From the NCBI GenBank assembly GCA_012932295.1, contig JAAONU010000016.1:46779241-46843240 (forward strand): DNA of 64,000 bases. Direction: 5' to 3'. Source of the stretch: Cyclina sinensis (taxonomy: Eukaryota; Mollusca; Bivalvia; Venerida; Veneridae). Positions 25,740 through 38,100 of this stretch are shown one piece after another. The notes below the pieces were generated by a model. The model made no database searches and had not been told where the DNA came from. It saw nothing but the letters and a program-made list of their open reading frames with translations. Within the stretch, counting starts at the first letter, position 1, and each line of letters starts with the position of its first letter. The translations under genes and the position numbers were made by a program.

Positions 25740-26710
25740 CACTATAACCGAAGAAAAATCCACGTGAAGCACAGTAAATGACATACGTTAAAACAATGAA
25801 AGTGGCACGTGCTAGGGCCGTGCAGTGTGACGGTCTGAGAACTAGTACAATACCTGTACCTCCAGTGGTCGGTTTGAACCCCGGCTTGACTACATATGTT
25901 ATAAAAGAACCTGAAACTTGATATCAACCCTGCCTTTCTCTAAATATCAGTTTATGAAATGATGTTGATAACTTTGATATCAACCATTTGGTTCGAATAA
26001 AGTCCACATATCAAAAACGTAAAAATGTCCAGATAGTTTCTGTTGACACACAGCTTCGGACAGTTGCATTTTTTCTCTTTCATTTCTTAAAGGTTTCAAA
26101 ATTTACAATGTCTCTGTGGCATCTAAGTCATAAGAAGTTGGTTTAGAAATATTTTATTGCAAAGAGCATAGATCTTAATAGATTTATTTGCAAAACATAC
26201 ATAATAAAAGTGAGACTTAGGGTAGCCCTCTCTCTGATAAGATTCAAGGTTCGAACATGAGTTGTGTCTCGACGGCAAGTCAGACACATCGGCCTCCCAG
26301 GTCAAGCACTTACTGGGAGCTACTGGCTTTCTATAAAGGATATATATTTCACTTAAAACTGACAGGGTATTAGACCACATAGCTGGTTCGATCAAAGGTC
26401 GTTTCTCGAGGGCAATGTTTGACAATTTGCTGGCTCTAAAAGAATGGTTGGAATAGATAACAGTAGTCTCTTTTTGTCGTAAGTGGTATGTTTCGATCAG
26501 GAGAGATGTCTCGAGAGAGCTATGCAATATACACCAGGTCAGACGTACAGTTGCCTAATATAACATAAAGGTTCAAATTGACGGAGAGCTCTTTGACATC
26601 AGTAACATATCCCGGGAAGGTCAATGGTTGAAACCTCCCGCTTGGTTTGAGATTCGAACCCAGCACTAGCTTAGTACTTCAACGCTCTACCACTATAAAA
26701 CGGCCTTTTA
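25740..26710. repeat. Cluster of tRNA-like repeat fragments
   Basis: Three tRNA-like segments: 25800-25900 plus (CGGTTTGAACCCCGG B box), 26220-26520 (repeated GTTCGAACATGAG / GGTTCGATCA motifs) and 26630-26710 minus (TGGTAGAGCG A box, GGGTTCGAATCTC B box). The 134-codon minus ORF at 26123-26527 falls inside these repeat fragments and has no coding signature. Confidence 0.45.
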
Positions 26711-26766
26711 GATATGCTCTGTACTAAAACAGTTCATATAAGAGGTAACCTAAAAGGGGAAATTAC

Positions 26767-27207
26767 CTTCATTTCTTCTTGTCGTTTCCCTCTGTTTTAC
26801 GCTTTGTTGATCCAGTGAGGTCATCCAGCTATCTTCTTGTGTTGTCTGTTTTCTTTCGCTTCTTTTTTTCAAAATGATCGCAGCTTACTTATAAACTGCA
26901 CAGAGGTACTTATTAACTTTGAGAGAATATTGAATTTTTGAAATACACTATATATACTATGGAACTCATTTGGCTACCTTTACTAATTTACAGTAAAGTT
27001 CCGTTAATTAAGCCAGGTGGGAGAAGTCTGAATTGTTGCAAAAAAGAGATTTTTACATGTATGAATTTCAGAAAATTTACGTAACTTAGAAATGGTCGTG
27101 GCAGTCACAAAATCGGAACCTTACTGTAATTTCTAATTTCTTAAACCTATTCACTTACTTTTTACTTCTTCTTTTGTTCTTGACTTGTCGTCTGCATCTT
27201 GCTCCAT
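26767..27207 (-). other. Candidate 5' exons (possible N-terminus of the SLC6-like gene)
   Basis: On the minus strand an ATG at 27207-27205 begins MEQDADDKSRTKEEVK and runs to a strong GTAAGT donor (exon 27159-27207, phase 1). A second open, highly charged segment (26767-26883) ends with GAAG|GTAATT, again phase 1, which fits the acceptor just upstream of 17050. Charged cytoplasmic N-termini are usual in SLC6 proteins. The acceptor of the second segment is poor, and the 10-kb gap to 17050 cannot be bridged by eye, so this is a suggestion only. A CACGTG box lies just upstream, near 27260. Confidence 0.28.
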
Positions 27208-29149
27208 AAGCTGTACTCTGCTGTCGTCTGCTGATATCTGTCGTCTGCAACCAACGCGCACGTGCACAACTTTTACTTTTTTGCAGTCAAAATGTCAAAC
27301 TTATTCAAATTGTTCATCAAATATGAAAGTCCCACATGCACATTAATGTAATGTTTATCTGTAAAAAAAATGATGCACAACACTTTTCAGTATTTCACTT
27401 TTTTCTTTCCACTAATTTTAAACTTTTAAAACCGAAACTGCTAAGAGTTAAAATATTTTGTGATTTTTAAAACATATACAACTATAGTAAACTAATCTTC
27501 ATCTTTTCATGGAACACGAGATTTTCGTTTTATGTCCGTGTTCGATAAAAAAAATCACTTGAAAAAATCTCGTGCAATTTATGAAATCAGTCGCTCAGTT
27601 ATTTCCACACGTCTGAGTCGGAAAAGTGCGGGATAAAAAAAAGGGTTAAAAATAATCCATTCCATAAAAAATGTGGAATAGAAAGAAAGAAATAAAGATG
27701 AGAAATATTGGCAGACCGTAAAATAAAGGCAGAATAAAAATAAAAATTATATAATAGAAATATAATTATTCATATTCGTATGTATTTGTTTATTTATATA
27801 TTAATTCAATTCAATTTTAATCATTTAATTAATTTTATATATATTTATCTACAAGTGACCTTTAACCATTATCTAAATACATAACGAATTAAGTTGTGTT
27901 CGTGGCCAAGTCATGTGACTATAGAAATATCTAAAAATATCTTACTGCAGTCTGAAGACATTTATTGATTGAGAAATATACTTCCGAAATATATTTAACT
28001 TTTGATGATTAGTTTTAAATCAAAGTCTAGCTCTGTGTTTCAGAGATTTATTGAAAATAATTGTTACATTAGTAACGATATATACAAGGGCACTTTCAGC
28101 AAAGCTTCCATGGCAACGTGAAAGAGAGCCTTTTTTGTGAACCAAAGGCCATAGGTTTGAATCAATCTCATTGCAACTTGAATAACGTGCCTACAATAAG
28201 TAACTGTACATGTGATTACACATTTATAAAAGGTCCCACGTTACCTCGTGAATTTTAAGACGGTTTTATGTAGAACTGTATCTAGTAGATGTGTACATAA
28301 CAAGTGTGTATGTAGTAGAATGTTAAAACAGAAATTCAACTTGTTTGTCTATTACCTACTATGGCGACGTGATACGTTGTCCGCTTTGTAGACTAAGAGT
28401 CCAGAGAGTTCAAATACAGCTCGGAGCAAGCAGGTTTTTTTTCTGGGCTACATTTAAAACCCGAAGTAACTCACGAGAAAAGATATGACACCTTTGCAGG
28501 AAGTCCCAAACTATTCCGAAAAATTCAAGGACGAATTCTACGGAAGGGGTGTATTGTAGTAACAGTATAACATGGCATTCCCCTGACTTCCAGTCAAATT
28601 TTATGGCAGCGTGGTTTAGTGTCTGTTTTGTGGGCTAGGGTTCTCGAGTTGTGTGTGGGGGGGGGGGGGGGGGGGGGGAAGTGGATTTTTTTCCGAGTTA
28701 CGTAACACAACAAGGTTGTCACAAGATTGTTACATGGGATTGATTACATCTTATTTCTGTAGTGACGCTTCAAAACACTTTTTGATGTAGATTATTGTTA
28801 TATACTTTTGTTTTACAGTTCTTGGAAATAGTTGTATCTGTATTAATATTGAGGACACGATGCATAGAAAGAATATTATCGATTTTGTTTTCATTTCTGC
28901 GCAATTCTTTAAAGTTATTCCATTTCAGTTTTTTCAGCAATTTGTGAAGCCAGTCTGTCTAAATATTGCTGTCAGGAAAGTCTTAGTTCCAATCTGATTA
29001 AAATCATATCCTAAACATCGGTATGCTATTAGGTAGACCGTGAACTTTATTCAGATTGGTCTTAGTTCAGGCCACTATCTTTGGAAAGGAAAGGCCAACT
29101 TTAGCAAGACTTGAGCTAAGGACAGGTTTACAAGTGTTATGACAGTATC
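27208..29149. other. Intergenic AT-rich DNA with SINE copy and poly-G tract
   Basis: 27640-27900 is extremely AT-rich. A family-B SINE copy lies at 28365-28560. A 22-base poly-G run sits at 28657-28678 after GTGTGT, which may be polymorphic or an assembly-sensitive spot. No gene supported. Confidence 0.5.
28365..28560 (+). repeat. tRNA-derived SINE, family B, copy 2
   Basis: Parallel in order to 25310-25500: CGTTGTCCGCTTTGTAGAC, a B-box-like AGAGTTCAAATACAGC, then GATATGACACCTTTGCAGG and AGTCCCAAACTATTCC. The B box is degraded, so it is an old copy. Confidence 0.55.
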
Positions 29150-29600
29150 CCTAATAAAAATTTTTGTTGCAGAACTTTACTTGCTGATATATATACCAGT
29201 AAAATTTCATGGCCCTTTGTGCAACAGTGTTTGTTGAGTACATGACACAAACTTGTGTGTAGCTTTTTTCACTAAATTAAGGTCCGCAACTCTGCTCTCC
29301 CCAGGAGGTGGGAAACGAAAAACCCCAAGTGCACAACTTCGTTTGCTGATCTATATCTATGTGAAGTTACATCACCGTAAATCTATTTGTGTTGGCTGAG
29401 CGCATGACACAAACTTTCTGGTAGCTACATTGACTAAAGTATGGGCCATAACACTGCTTTCCCTCGATGAAGGGCGATGAAAAATCCAAGGGACCAACGT
29501 CACTTGCTGATCTAAATCCCTGTGAAGTTTTATGACCTTTGGTGTAAAAGTGTTGGCTGACAAGAGCAAATCCAAGTGCCGCCCCCACCCCTCTCCTAAC
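29150..29600 (+). repeat. ~162-bp tandem repeat, nearly three units
   Basis: 'TTGCTGAT.TA.AT', 'TGTTGGCTGA' and 'CATGACACAAACTT' recur about every 160 bases, near 29180, 29343 and 29503. The overlapping minus ORFs of 83 and 90 codons are products of the repeat. The family is typical of bivalve DNA; I cannot name it. Confidence 0.7.
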
Positions 29601-31589
29601 GGGGACACAATAAACCATAGAATATTGTCTCCAAAACCAAGCAATGAAACATCTTTTATGAGATACGGTGAATGTTATCTTCTTAACTTATAATTTGTAC
29701 GAGGTTTATAACCGACGACTTTTTGCTGCAACGCTAACATGGGGTTAGCATATTACCTTGCAAATAATAATAAATATATAACTAATGAACTCAAATGGCT
29801 GAAACTACATCCGGTGGGTATATAATGAAGAACAGACTTGCTGTTAACATAATAAAGGGTTTATTTCATATCACAGAGTAACAAGAATAAGTTTCTATTT
29901 GTACAAAAGAAAATACACCTAAAATCAGACTGAAGTTGAACTAATAAAAGTCCATATTATGACATTTTTAATGCTAGCATAGAAATTACTGAAAAACTAT
30001 CAAAAACACTCTATACCTGTAATAAGCACTTACCAGAAAACAGATACAGGTTTTACATTTAGGTGGAAAAAAAAGAGAAAAAGAAATTCCTGTGTACCGA
30101 AATGAATATTTACTTATTTTTAGAACTGTATAAGGGAGGTAATCATACAATATTTTCTGATTTTCAAAGTGTCATATTCTATCAAATTTTCAATGATATG
30201 AAAAGTTGTACAGTTCACAGAAAAAAACATATTTAACAAGACGTTTAACTGCAATGTCACTGTTTTATAACAAACAAAATCATCAAAAGCATTTTTAAGA
30301 CGGCATGAAAAGTTGTTTTTTGATGCATACTATAACTGTATATTTCAAATGAAGATACAAGGGACTGAAAAAACATCAGAGGAAAGCTCAAGATTATTTA
30401 TGTAATGCAGTTTAACAAATGTGGACACAATTAACCAAGTCACATAAAAGAGGCTGAAACTTTATAAAGTCTTAACTGACTCACTTTTAAAGTGTGTTTG
30501 TTTTTTAGAAAAAAAATGGTCATTTTATCCAAGAGGCAGTTAAATTCAAGTGACTTTAAAAATGTTAAAGTGAATAGACATATATCTTAACAACACGACA
30601 ATTGTTTTTTTTAAAACATAAATATGAAATGTAACTTAATTTTAACGCATTTTTGTGAATTATATAGAATATATGTATCTTAATTTTATAAAATGAGGTA
30701 ACTAAACAATCACTACAGCTTATCATTATAACCATATATTCCAAGATACAGAATAACTAACAATACTATCATAAAAAACAGCCATTCCATGCAAGTGGCT
30801 GTTAAACTCAAGTGACAGACCAGTAGCAAAGCAAATAAAAAACCCAAAATGGCATGACTCGTATAATTTTTGAAGTCAAATCACTGGACACAGTGCAATA
30901 TTGTATTTCAAATCTTTCGTCATTGCTGTTTTGTTCTACAAATCTAATCATGCATAAAGACAACTCAGCCCATGGGAACATAACATGTATAACGTGTATT
31001 AAAAACGACTAACTATACAATCAGTACAGATGATCAATGCCCCTCTATGCTCCAAAGGAGGAATTCTTAAAGTAATATAGTCTAAATATAATTAAACCAA
31101 TCATGGTAGAACAAAATTACGATGACCTATTATTAGTCTTTGGTCTCTATTGCACCTTAAGTAAAACATAAAAGATGCAATACATAGAGAAAAAATATAC
31201 CGGTGTCATGGATGGCAAATAATTATCTAGCAAAGCAAGGGAATTCATCTGGTATCTGGTGGTGAACTGGATAAAGTTTGAAGTCGAGAAAGATAAACTT
31301 TTCACGTTCATGACACCAACCTATTATTCAATTTATCATATCACATTCTTTCTTTTGATTTTCTTCCAACAACAATAAACAATATGAAAGTGCTATATCA
31401 ATAAAAGTTTGATTAAAAGTAGTCCGGCTGATCACATGATCAGGTAACCTTATAAAGAGGTAATGTGACAAACTGCCGTAGATAAGGTAAGATAAACAGC
31501 ACATTGTTATTGGTTTGAAATTGTTATTCATGACTGGATAAAATAAAATATGTAATTCTATGAAAAAATTTTCAGGTTTACTGCTAGTA
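29601..31589. other. AT-rich region, possible long 3' UTR or intergenic DNA
   Basis: No exons were seen. The segment around 30826-30990 is a diverged copy of 33885-34030 (shared 'GCAAGGCAAA', 'GCATGACT.GTA', 'TGAAGTCAA', 'ATATTGTGTT'-type motifs). 30500-30560 also resembles 30780-30820. The segments may derive from an old duplication within the region downstream of the LRR gene. Confidence 0.35.
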
Positions 31590-33048
31590 TGAAGAATTAC
31601 ATTTTGACAGTATAATAACTTGTCCCACAAGGACAGAGCACTCAAAATGTAACAAGATATGTTTGTAAAACATGTATGCCCCCTGTCGGCAGCCAATTAG
31701 TCACGTGGCCAGATTATTGTGACTGACTTTTGATCTAGTGACCATGTTATCTAAAATGTAAGTCTCACAGTCCACAAAACCCGATGCCATTTGGTAGCCA
31801 AGTTATTGGTCTTAACTGTTTTGACATACATGTGACCTTGACCTTTGACCCCAAAATCAATAGGGGTCATTGACTGGCCAAGACAAATGCAGATATGAAG
31901 TTTGAGGGTCAACGGCGCATGGGTTGTCAAGTTATTGATTGGAAACCGTTTTTTACCTACAAAGTCAATGTGACCTTGACCTTTGACCCCTTGACCCCAA
32001 AATCAATAGGGGTCATCTACTGGTGATGGACAATCATCCTACCAAGTTTGAAGTTTCTAGGCCTAAGCGTTCTCTAGTTATTGATCGGAAACCGTTTTTA
32101 AGATGAAAGTCTCTGTGATCTTGACCTTTGACCCCTTGACCTCAAAGTCAATAGGGGTTATCTACTGGTGATGACCAACCAGTATACCAAGTTTGGTGAA
32201 CCTAGGTCAAAGCATTCTCTAGTTATTGATCAGAAACTGTTTTTAGGATGGAGGTCCCTGTGAGCTTGACCTTTGACCTAATGACCTCAAAATCAATAAG
32301 GGTCATCTATTGGGAATGACCAACCAGCATACCAAGTTTGGTGAACCTAGGTCAAAGCGTTCTCTAGTTATTGATCGGAAACCGTTTTAAGGATGAAAGT
32401 CTCATTGATCTTGACCTTTGACCTAATGACCTCAAAGTCAATAGGGGTCATCTACTGGTGATGACCAACCAGTATACCAAGTTTGGTGAACCTAGGTCAA
32501 AGCATTCTCTAGTTATTGATCAGAAACTGTTTTTAGGATGAAGGTCCCTGTGATCTTGACCTTTGACCTAATGACCTCAAAATCAATAGGGGTCATTTAC
32601 TGGTGATGACCAACCAGCATACCAAGTTTGGTGAACCTAGGTCAAAGCGTTCTCTAGTTATTGGTCGGAAACCGTTTATACCTACAAGTTCTATATGAGC
32701 TTGACCTTTGACCCCTTGACCCTAAAATCAATAGGGTCATCTACTAGTGATGGACAATCATCCTACCAAGTTTGAAGTTTCTAGGCCTAAGCGTTCTTTA
32801 GTTATTGGTCGGAAACCGTTTCTACCTACAAGGTCAGTGTGACCTTGACCTTTGACCCCTTGACCCCAAAATCAATAGGGATCATCTACTGGTGATGGAC
32901 AATCATCCTACCAAGTTTGAAGTTCCTAGGCCTAAGCATTCTTTAGTTATTAGTCGGAAACCATTTGGTCTACGGACCGACCGACAGACAGACAATTGCA
33001 AAGCAATATACCCCCTCTTCTTTGAAGTGGGGGCATAATAATATGGAA
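31590..33048 (+). repeat. Large dispersed repeat with 145-bp tandem core, about 8 units
   Basis: The element starts with a 'CCCACAAGGACAGAGCA' and 'ATGCCCCCTGTCGGCAGCC' flank. It continues with a core in which 'AGTTATTGATCGGAAACCG' recurs every 144-145 bases from about 31933 to 32944, each unit also carrying TGACCTTGACCTTTGACC and AATCAATAGGGGTCAT. It ends with CGGACCGACCGACAGACAG, GCAAAGCAATATACCCCCT and a GTGGGGGCATAATAAT tail. Order and tail match 11880-13085. No ORF has transposase features, so it is probably non-autonomous. The 122-codon minus ORF at 31328-31696 only clips its left flank. Confidence 0.85.
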
Positions 33049-33174
33049 GAACAACTACATGTATATATTACGTAAAAATACAAATACAAAAAGTAACTCT
33101 CTATATGTAACATGCAACAAGATAAAAATCAATTAATATGTTTAATATTATACAAATATCATATAAGAAGACCT

Positions 33175-33360
33175 TGTTGGCTTAGAGAAGCAGTGGTCAT
33201 AGGACTTAAGTTATTATAGTGCAGAACTTCCAGTCTAGATATCTCTGGATCATATCCAAGCAGGTGTGAGATTCTTTAGTGACTTTCGCCATTTCTCACT
33301 AATGGTGCTAAAACTGGTTTGAATCCAGGACGCAGTCATAAATCAGGATAAACATAAATT
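33175..33360 (+). repeat. tRNA-derived SINE, family A, copy 2
   Basis: Diverged copy of 25020-25205, sharing GAGAAGCAGTGGTC, TTTAGTGACTTTCGCCA, CTGGTTTGAATCCAGGACGC, AGTCATAAATCAGG and 'ATAAACATAAATTTTGACAA'. The tRNA-like head is largely eroded. Confidence 0.55.
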
Positions 33361-34914
33361 TTGACAACTGGATTCCTGAACTATTTTAAAACAAATATGT
33401 TAAAAAAAAGGTGGAGGGGGTGGGGGTCGGGGGTTGGGGAGGGGAAGAAGACAGCATTGAATTTTGTTCCTGAGATCTTTGTACTAAGGTTAAGTTTGAC
33501 ACTCTGGGATTTTCTTTCTAAATACCCTGTACTTTCCCTCAACATAATGTAAGTTTATTTATAGACTTAGATATGGTAAAAGACAATCATTTTACCATAG
33601 CGAACTTCAATATTCTTTGCTCCTTCACTGTGTGTATTTTATGTATGTAAATCAAGGCATGCTATGACAAAATTCATCAAAATGTAGTCCCTGACCTCTG
33701 TGCCAGGTTGACAGAGATCAGTAACTATACACTCTAGTATAACATATTCAAAGCTGTTTTTCTTGTATATGCGATTTGTACTGAACTTTGGCCTTAGGGA
33801 TCTCATACACATTAAATTTTCTACTCAAAAAATCACACTGTAAATGTAAGCCATAACACTATTTTCATATGCAGACTAGCAGCAAGGCAAAGTAAAAGCC
33901 GAACAAGCATGACTGTAACAAATTCTGAAGTCAACACACTTGACATTGTGAAATATTGTGTTACAAAACTTGCAGCTTTGCTTTAAAAGTAACAGCAATT
34001 TCCATAGTTTTCATCATGTGGCACAAAGAGCTTGGAGAAGATTGTTAACAGTGGGAATATATCTTACTAAAAATTGTACAAAACCACTATATAATCAACA
34101 CTAAACTCCGATGTTTCAGCCCTGTCAGAAATAAACCTTGTCAAAAGGATTTAAAGAGTTTGTAGTTGCCATGACACAAAAATGTGCAAAAGCAAAATAT
34201 TTCAACAGACTGAAAAAGAAGATATAATGATGAAGATAATGTTTGATGTTAATAATCTGTTAGCCATATGTAACTACTGGAAGATCTGAGTAGCTGAATA
34301 TGTTAGGCACTTATCTTTCAAAAATTTCCAAGGTAGGTCTAATGGGCTTAGATTTTTAGTAAAATGGAAGTTATAAGTTGCCCTTCTCCAAGAAAAATAG
34401 CAAAGTACTGCTTATGAAAATCAATGCAGCCAATGCACTTGCAATCTCACATGTATAAAACAGGTGAAGTGAGCAAAATCGGAATTGAAAAATCACATGT
34501 AAGTAAAATATATCAAAACAAAATGGAGATACAAAAAATAAAATATGTGAAAATAGAAGAAAAGGATTAAGAATTGAAAAGGAAGTTTATAGACAATATA
34601 GACCTTCATAAAAAATCAGCTAATTCTGCTTAAAAGTCAAGCATAATTTGTAACATAACACTGTTTCCTAATTGGATAAAACTAATTTTTCTATTCCAGG
34701 ACGCCAGCTCCTGAGAAAGGTGTAAAACTTAACAGAACTTGAAAACACTTAAGTTGACAAATTTTTGGCACAAACTGACTAAACAACTTACTTTGAACAT
34801 ACTATTGAGTAAATATTACTGACTTTACTATTACACAATAACTGACTACCATTCCAGTGGATATATTTGACTGATTATTCTAGATCAATATCTTTCCCTC
34901 TATGTATACCAATA
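33361..34914. other. Region downstream of the LRR gene, no exon seen
   Basis: Includes a G-rich purine stretch at 33408-33450. A diverged repeat at 33885-34030 is similar to 30826-30990. No coding signature on either strand. It may be part of the 3' UTR of the LRR gene, but I see no clear poly(A) site that decides this. Confidence 0.35.
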
Positions 34915-35135
34915 CACATTAACCCTTAACCTGCTGGAACCGAAAGTGATTAGCCTTTGCCACCAGTATAGAGCCAGGCCAGCCTGCACATCCGTGCAGT
35001 CTGACCAGGCTCTATACTGTTGGTAGCTCCATTTTTGTATTTTGATATTGAAATCCCTTAAACTTTGAATGGACTGTTCCAAATTCAAAGCTGGGCAAAT
35101 CCATTATAAAATTTCAGCATGTTCAGGGTTAAGTA
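34915..35135. repeat. Short interspersed repeat with TTAACCCT termini, overlapping the LRR stop codon
   Basis: Contains 'CTGCTGGAACCGAAAG', 'GCCTGCACATCCGTGCAGTC' (self-complementary core TGCAC...GTGCA) and 'CAAATCCATTATAAAATTTC', a combination I associate with an abundant bivalve repeat. Its ends read TTAACCCTTAACCTGC on the plus strand and TTAACCCTGAACATGC on the minus strand, so they form imperfect terminal inverted repeats. The TAA stop of the LRR gene (35129-35131) is the TTAA of the right terminus. Confidence 0.6.
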
Positions 35136-38100
35136 AGCTCAGTGTTAATAAGATCTGCTCTACAGAATTCTCCAGTGTCCAAATTTCTTGCCATCAACTG
35201 GTTCGGTGCTGCATTTGGAGTGGCATGTTTGTAGAACAGCCTGGGAATGGTACAGTCCTGAAATAACGAAATATCTAAACATTTTTTGACTGCTGATGCT
35301 GTGTTGTGATAAAATATTCAAAGCTTTGTTGTTGTTGTTGTTTTTTAAAGTCGGTGACTATAACTTTTGTGTAATGGGAATCAGTAAGGTTTTGAAAGCG
35401 ATTATTTGAGTAGAACAGGCATCTAGTCTATACAATCTGGAGAAAATAAGCTCACAGTAGTACACAATCTGCTTAAAACTTACAAGTTTCACTTGTGTTT
35501 GAAATATTAGTTTAGATTTACAACCACCCAGCACAAGACATCATTGGAAGAGTTGGATCGTTATAAACATTTTGCTATTAACATTATCAGCATGACCACT
35601 TCCAGACAATTTCAGTAACTTGTCACACAATTAAGCTACAAAAGGAGAGTCCATGAATAACCAAATATTGGTATAAGGCAATTACTGTCATGCCAATATA
35701 AGCTACACCTGTGTATAAGCCTCACTCAACAAAACCTAACAAACTTGACTACCATTTTATGTCAATACAAGCCAAACTTGTGAATAAGCTGCATCATTTT
35801 GACTGATTTATTATAAGATTGATCGAAAATACAGTTAACACAGCATTTATATCAAAGAAATTTTCCAGATAATCAGTTTTCATGTACTTCTGTGTTCACT
35901 TACCGTAAGGTACCTCAAGGCAGTGGGCGAGACTTGAGCACATCCGTTCAGGTAGATTTCATCCAGGTAGTGACAGCTATTAGCAAGGGCAAATATACTT
36001 TTGTCTGTAATGTTGTTTATTCCTGCCAGGACCAGCAGTCGGAGAGGACAACATCGGGCGAGCTCGCATACACCTATATCTGTTACCTGCAACAAGGATA
36101 ATTTGAACAGTTGTAACTCTTTTACCAATGCTATTGTACACAGTATTATAAAATGACAATTACTGTGATTCTTTAAAGACATGGTTAAAAGTGAAAATAA
36201 TAATAATTATAATTATTTATTTTTTGCAAATTGCTTTTTTGCACTATCATTTTTGGAAGATCTATTTTAATTCTCCAAGTTACTAACAAAGTGTTCTTTT
36301 ACTTAGTAATAGCAGCAATAGGGGATTCTATAGTCTCACACCAAATAACATTTGAACCAAACAAAAATTTCTAAATGGTAAGAATGATATTTTAACACTC
36401 GTTTACTGTTGTTGGCTTTTATATACATGTACTTTCCTTGCCACAAGCTTCTTGCTACTCATCACATAGTAACTATTTCCTGTATCAAATCATTGATAAC
36501 ATTCAAGCATGCCCTAACAAAGTACTGATTTGAGCTGAGATCCGAAATTTTCTTAACTGACTTTGCAGAATGTTTTTTGCAACATGGCCCCCTCTAGTCA
36601 TAATATAGATAGACTAGATTATAGAATAGATTGACAGACAATTAATGGTTTGACAATTAGTGACATCATAACTTACATTGCAGAGTCAATTAACAAAGTA
36701 AGACTTCCAAATATTCATATATCCAATTCATGCACAAAATGAATAAATTCTTTGTTGCTCAAAACAAACCTTTCTACAACTTTTGATGCTAAGCTGTTCC
36801 AGTTTCGGACAGTGTTTGGACAAGGACAGGAGACAGTCATCATCTACACATGCTAGACCAGCTAGATCTAACTTCTCCAGGTTGGTACAAGACTTACACA
36901 CTTCATAGAGAACATCAGGAGACAGCTGAAACGGAACAAATCTCTGTCTACAATAGAGCTTCAATTCTTTTTTCTTATGTAATGCAAAATTCAGAAATAA
37001 AGTGGAAAAATGTAAATCTGTTCACACTGCTAAGGATAATAATTATCCTTTTGATAATGATTTTATGGACCGGGATTATCCCAGCTAACAGATTTTATTC
37101 TAAGATTATTCCATCTGTAATGGTACTATAGGTCATTTGTCAATAGCTGCTTTTGGGACTTAATTTATAAATCATCTTAAGGTCTGACTTCAGTCAAATT
37201 TTCAAGAATTGTTTTGCAGCAGAATTGCTTATTGCATACATGTGAAACTTGCAAACTACATACAATGTATTATGTTCATTACACTGTGAAGGAAAACAAA
37301 CAAAAAGAAATGTTTCAATTCTTTCTTATCTATTGAAATGGAATTATTAAGTAAAAATCGTGATTTAAGAAAAATACTTTGAACTGTAAAGTTTTTATTA
37401 TGATGCTTTATGAGTATGACCCCTTGTCTGTAAACTAGAAACTTAATCAACTGAAGAGTGTTACAGTCTAGTGCACACCTTCTGATAGTTGTATAACTAC
37501 AACCGCTGACAACTGCATCAGGGAATCGAGTCTTTGGTTCAGTGGTTAGTGTACTGGCATGTGACGCGGGAGATTAGAATTTGAATCCCGGTCTGGGTTG
37601 TGTATTCTAAGATGCATTGCATCTTTCTGTTGTGGACTTTCACGTTCGTAAGAAGAGCCAAAGTCTGGCTACTTTTGGTACAATGTATAAATCTTAATAA
37701 TAAACATGTTTTCATTTATACTGAACCAGATGTTGAGATCATAAAACATTAACTCTGTAAAGACAGAGATAAAGTATTAACAAGTAATAAAATTTCTAGA
37801 CTGTTAATTGGTTGACAATTAATCAAATGAAAATCAAAATTTATTTCCGATCCAAAGCGTAACTATAGTTTCACTATTTTAAAAAAGCTGAATGTGTCGA
37901 TATTCCTGAATGATAAAAATATAAGCCGATACTCAAGATACAAACAGAACATACCTCCCTCACAGACATAAATATTTTCTTGAAATTTGATGCTGTTGAT
38001 GGTTCCTTGAATAAAGGCAGCAGTTTTTCACAGTTTATTTTTGGTAGAAGTCTAAACAATAATTCCTCCAGCCTGGTGCAGTGTTCTGCAATGGCTGACA

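Noticed and set aside
26123..26527. 134-codon minus ORF
   Set aside because: It lies in tRNA-like repeat fragments, has no domain and no splice context, and its composition is not protein-like.
28657..28678. Poly-G tract as a possible functional G-quadruplex
   Set aside because: An uninterrupted homopolymer next to GT repeats in intergenic DNA; more likely a length-variable or assembly-sensitive microsatellite.
31328..31696. 122-codon minus ORF starting MAADRGHTC
   Set aside because: It overlaps the left flank of the large dispersed repeat; the putative start lies in the repeat's conserved 'CCCCCTGTCGGCAGCC' motif.
36850..37131. 93-codon plus ORF
   Set aside because: Its first part is antisense to LRR exon 8 and the rest is intronic AT-rich DNA; no domain.
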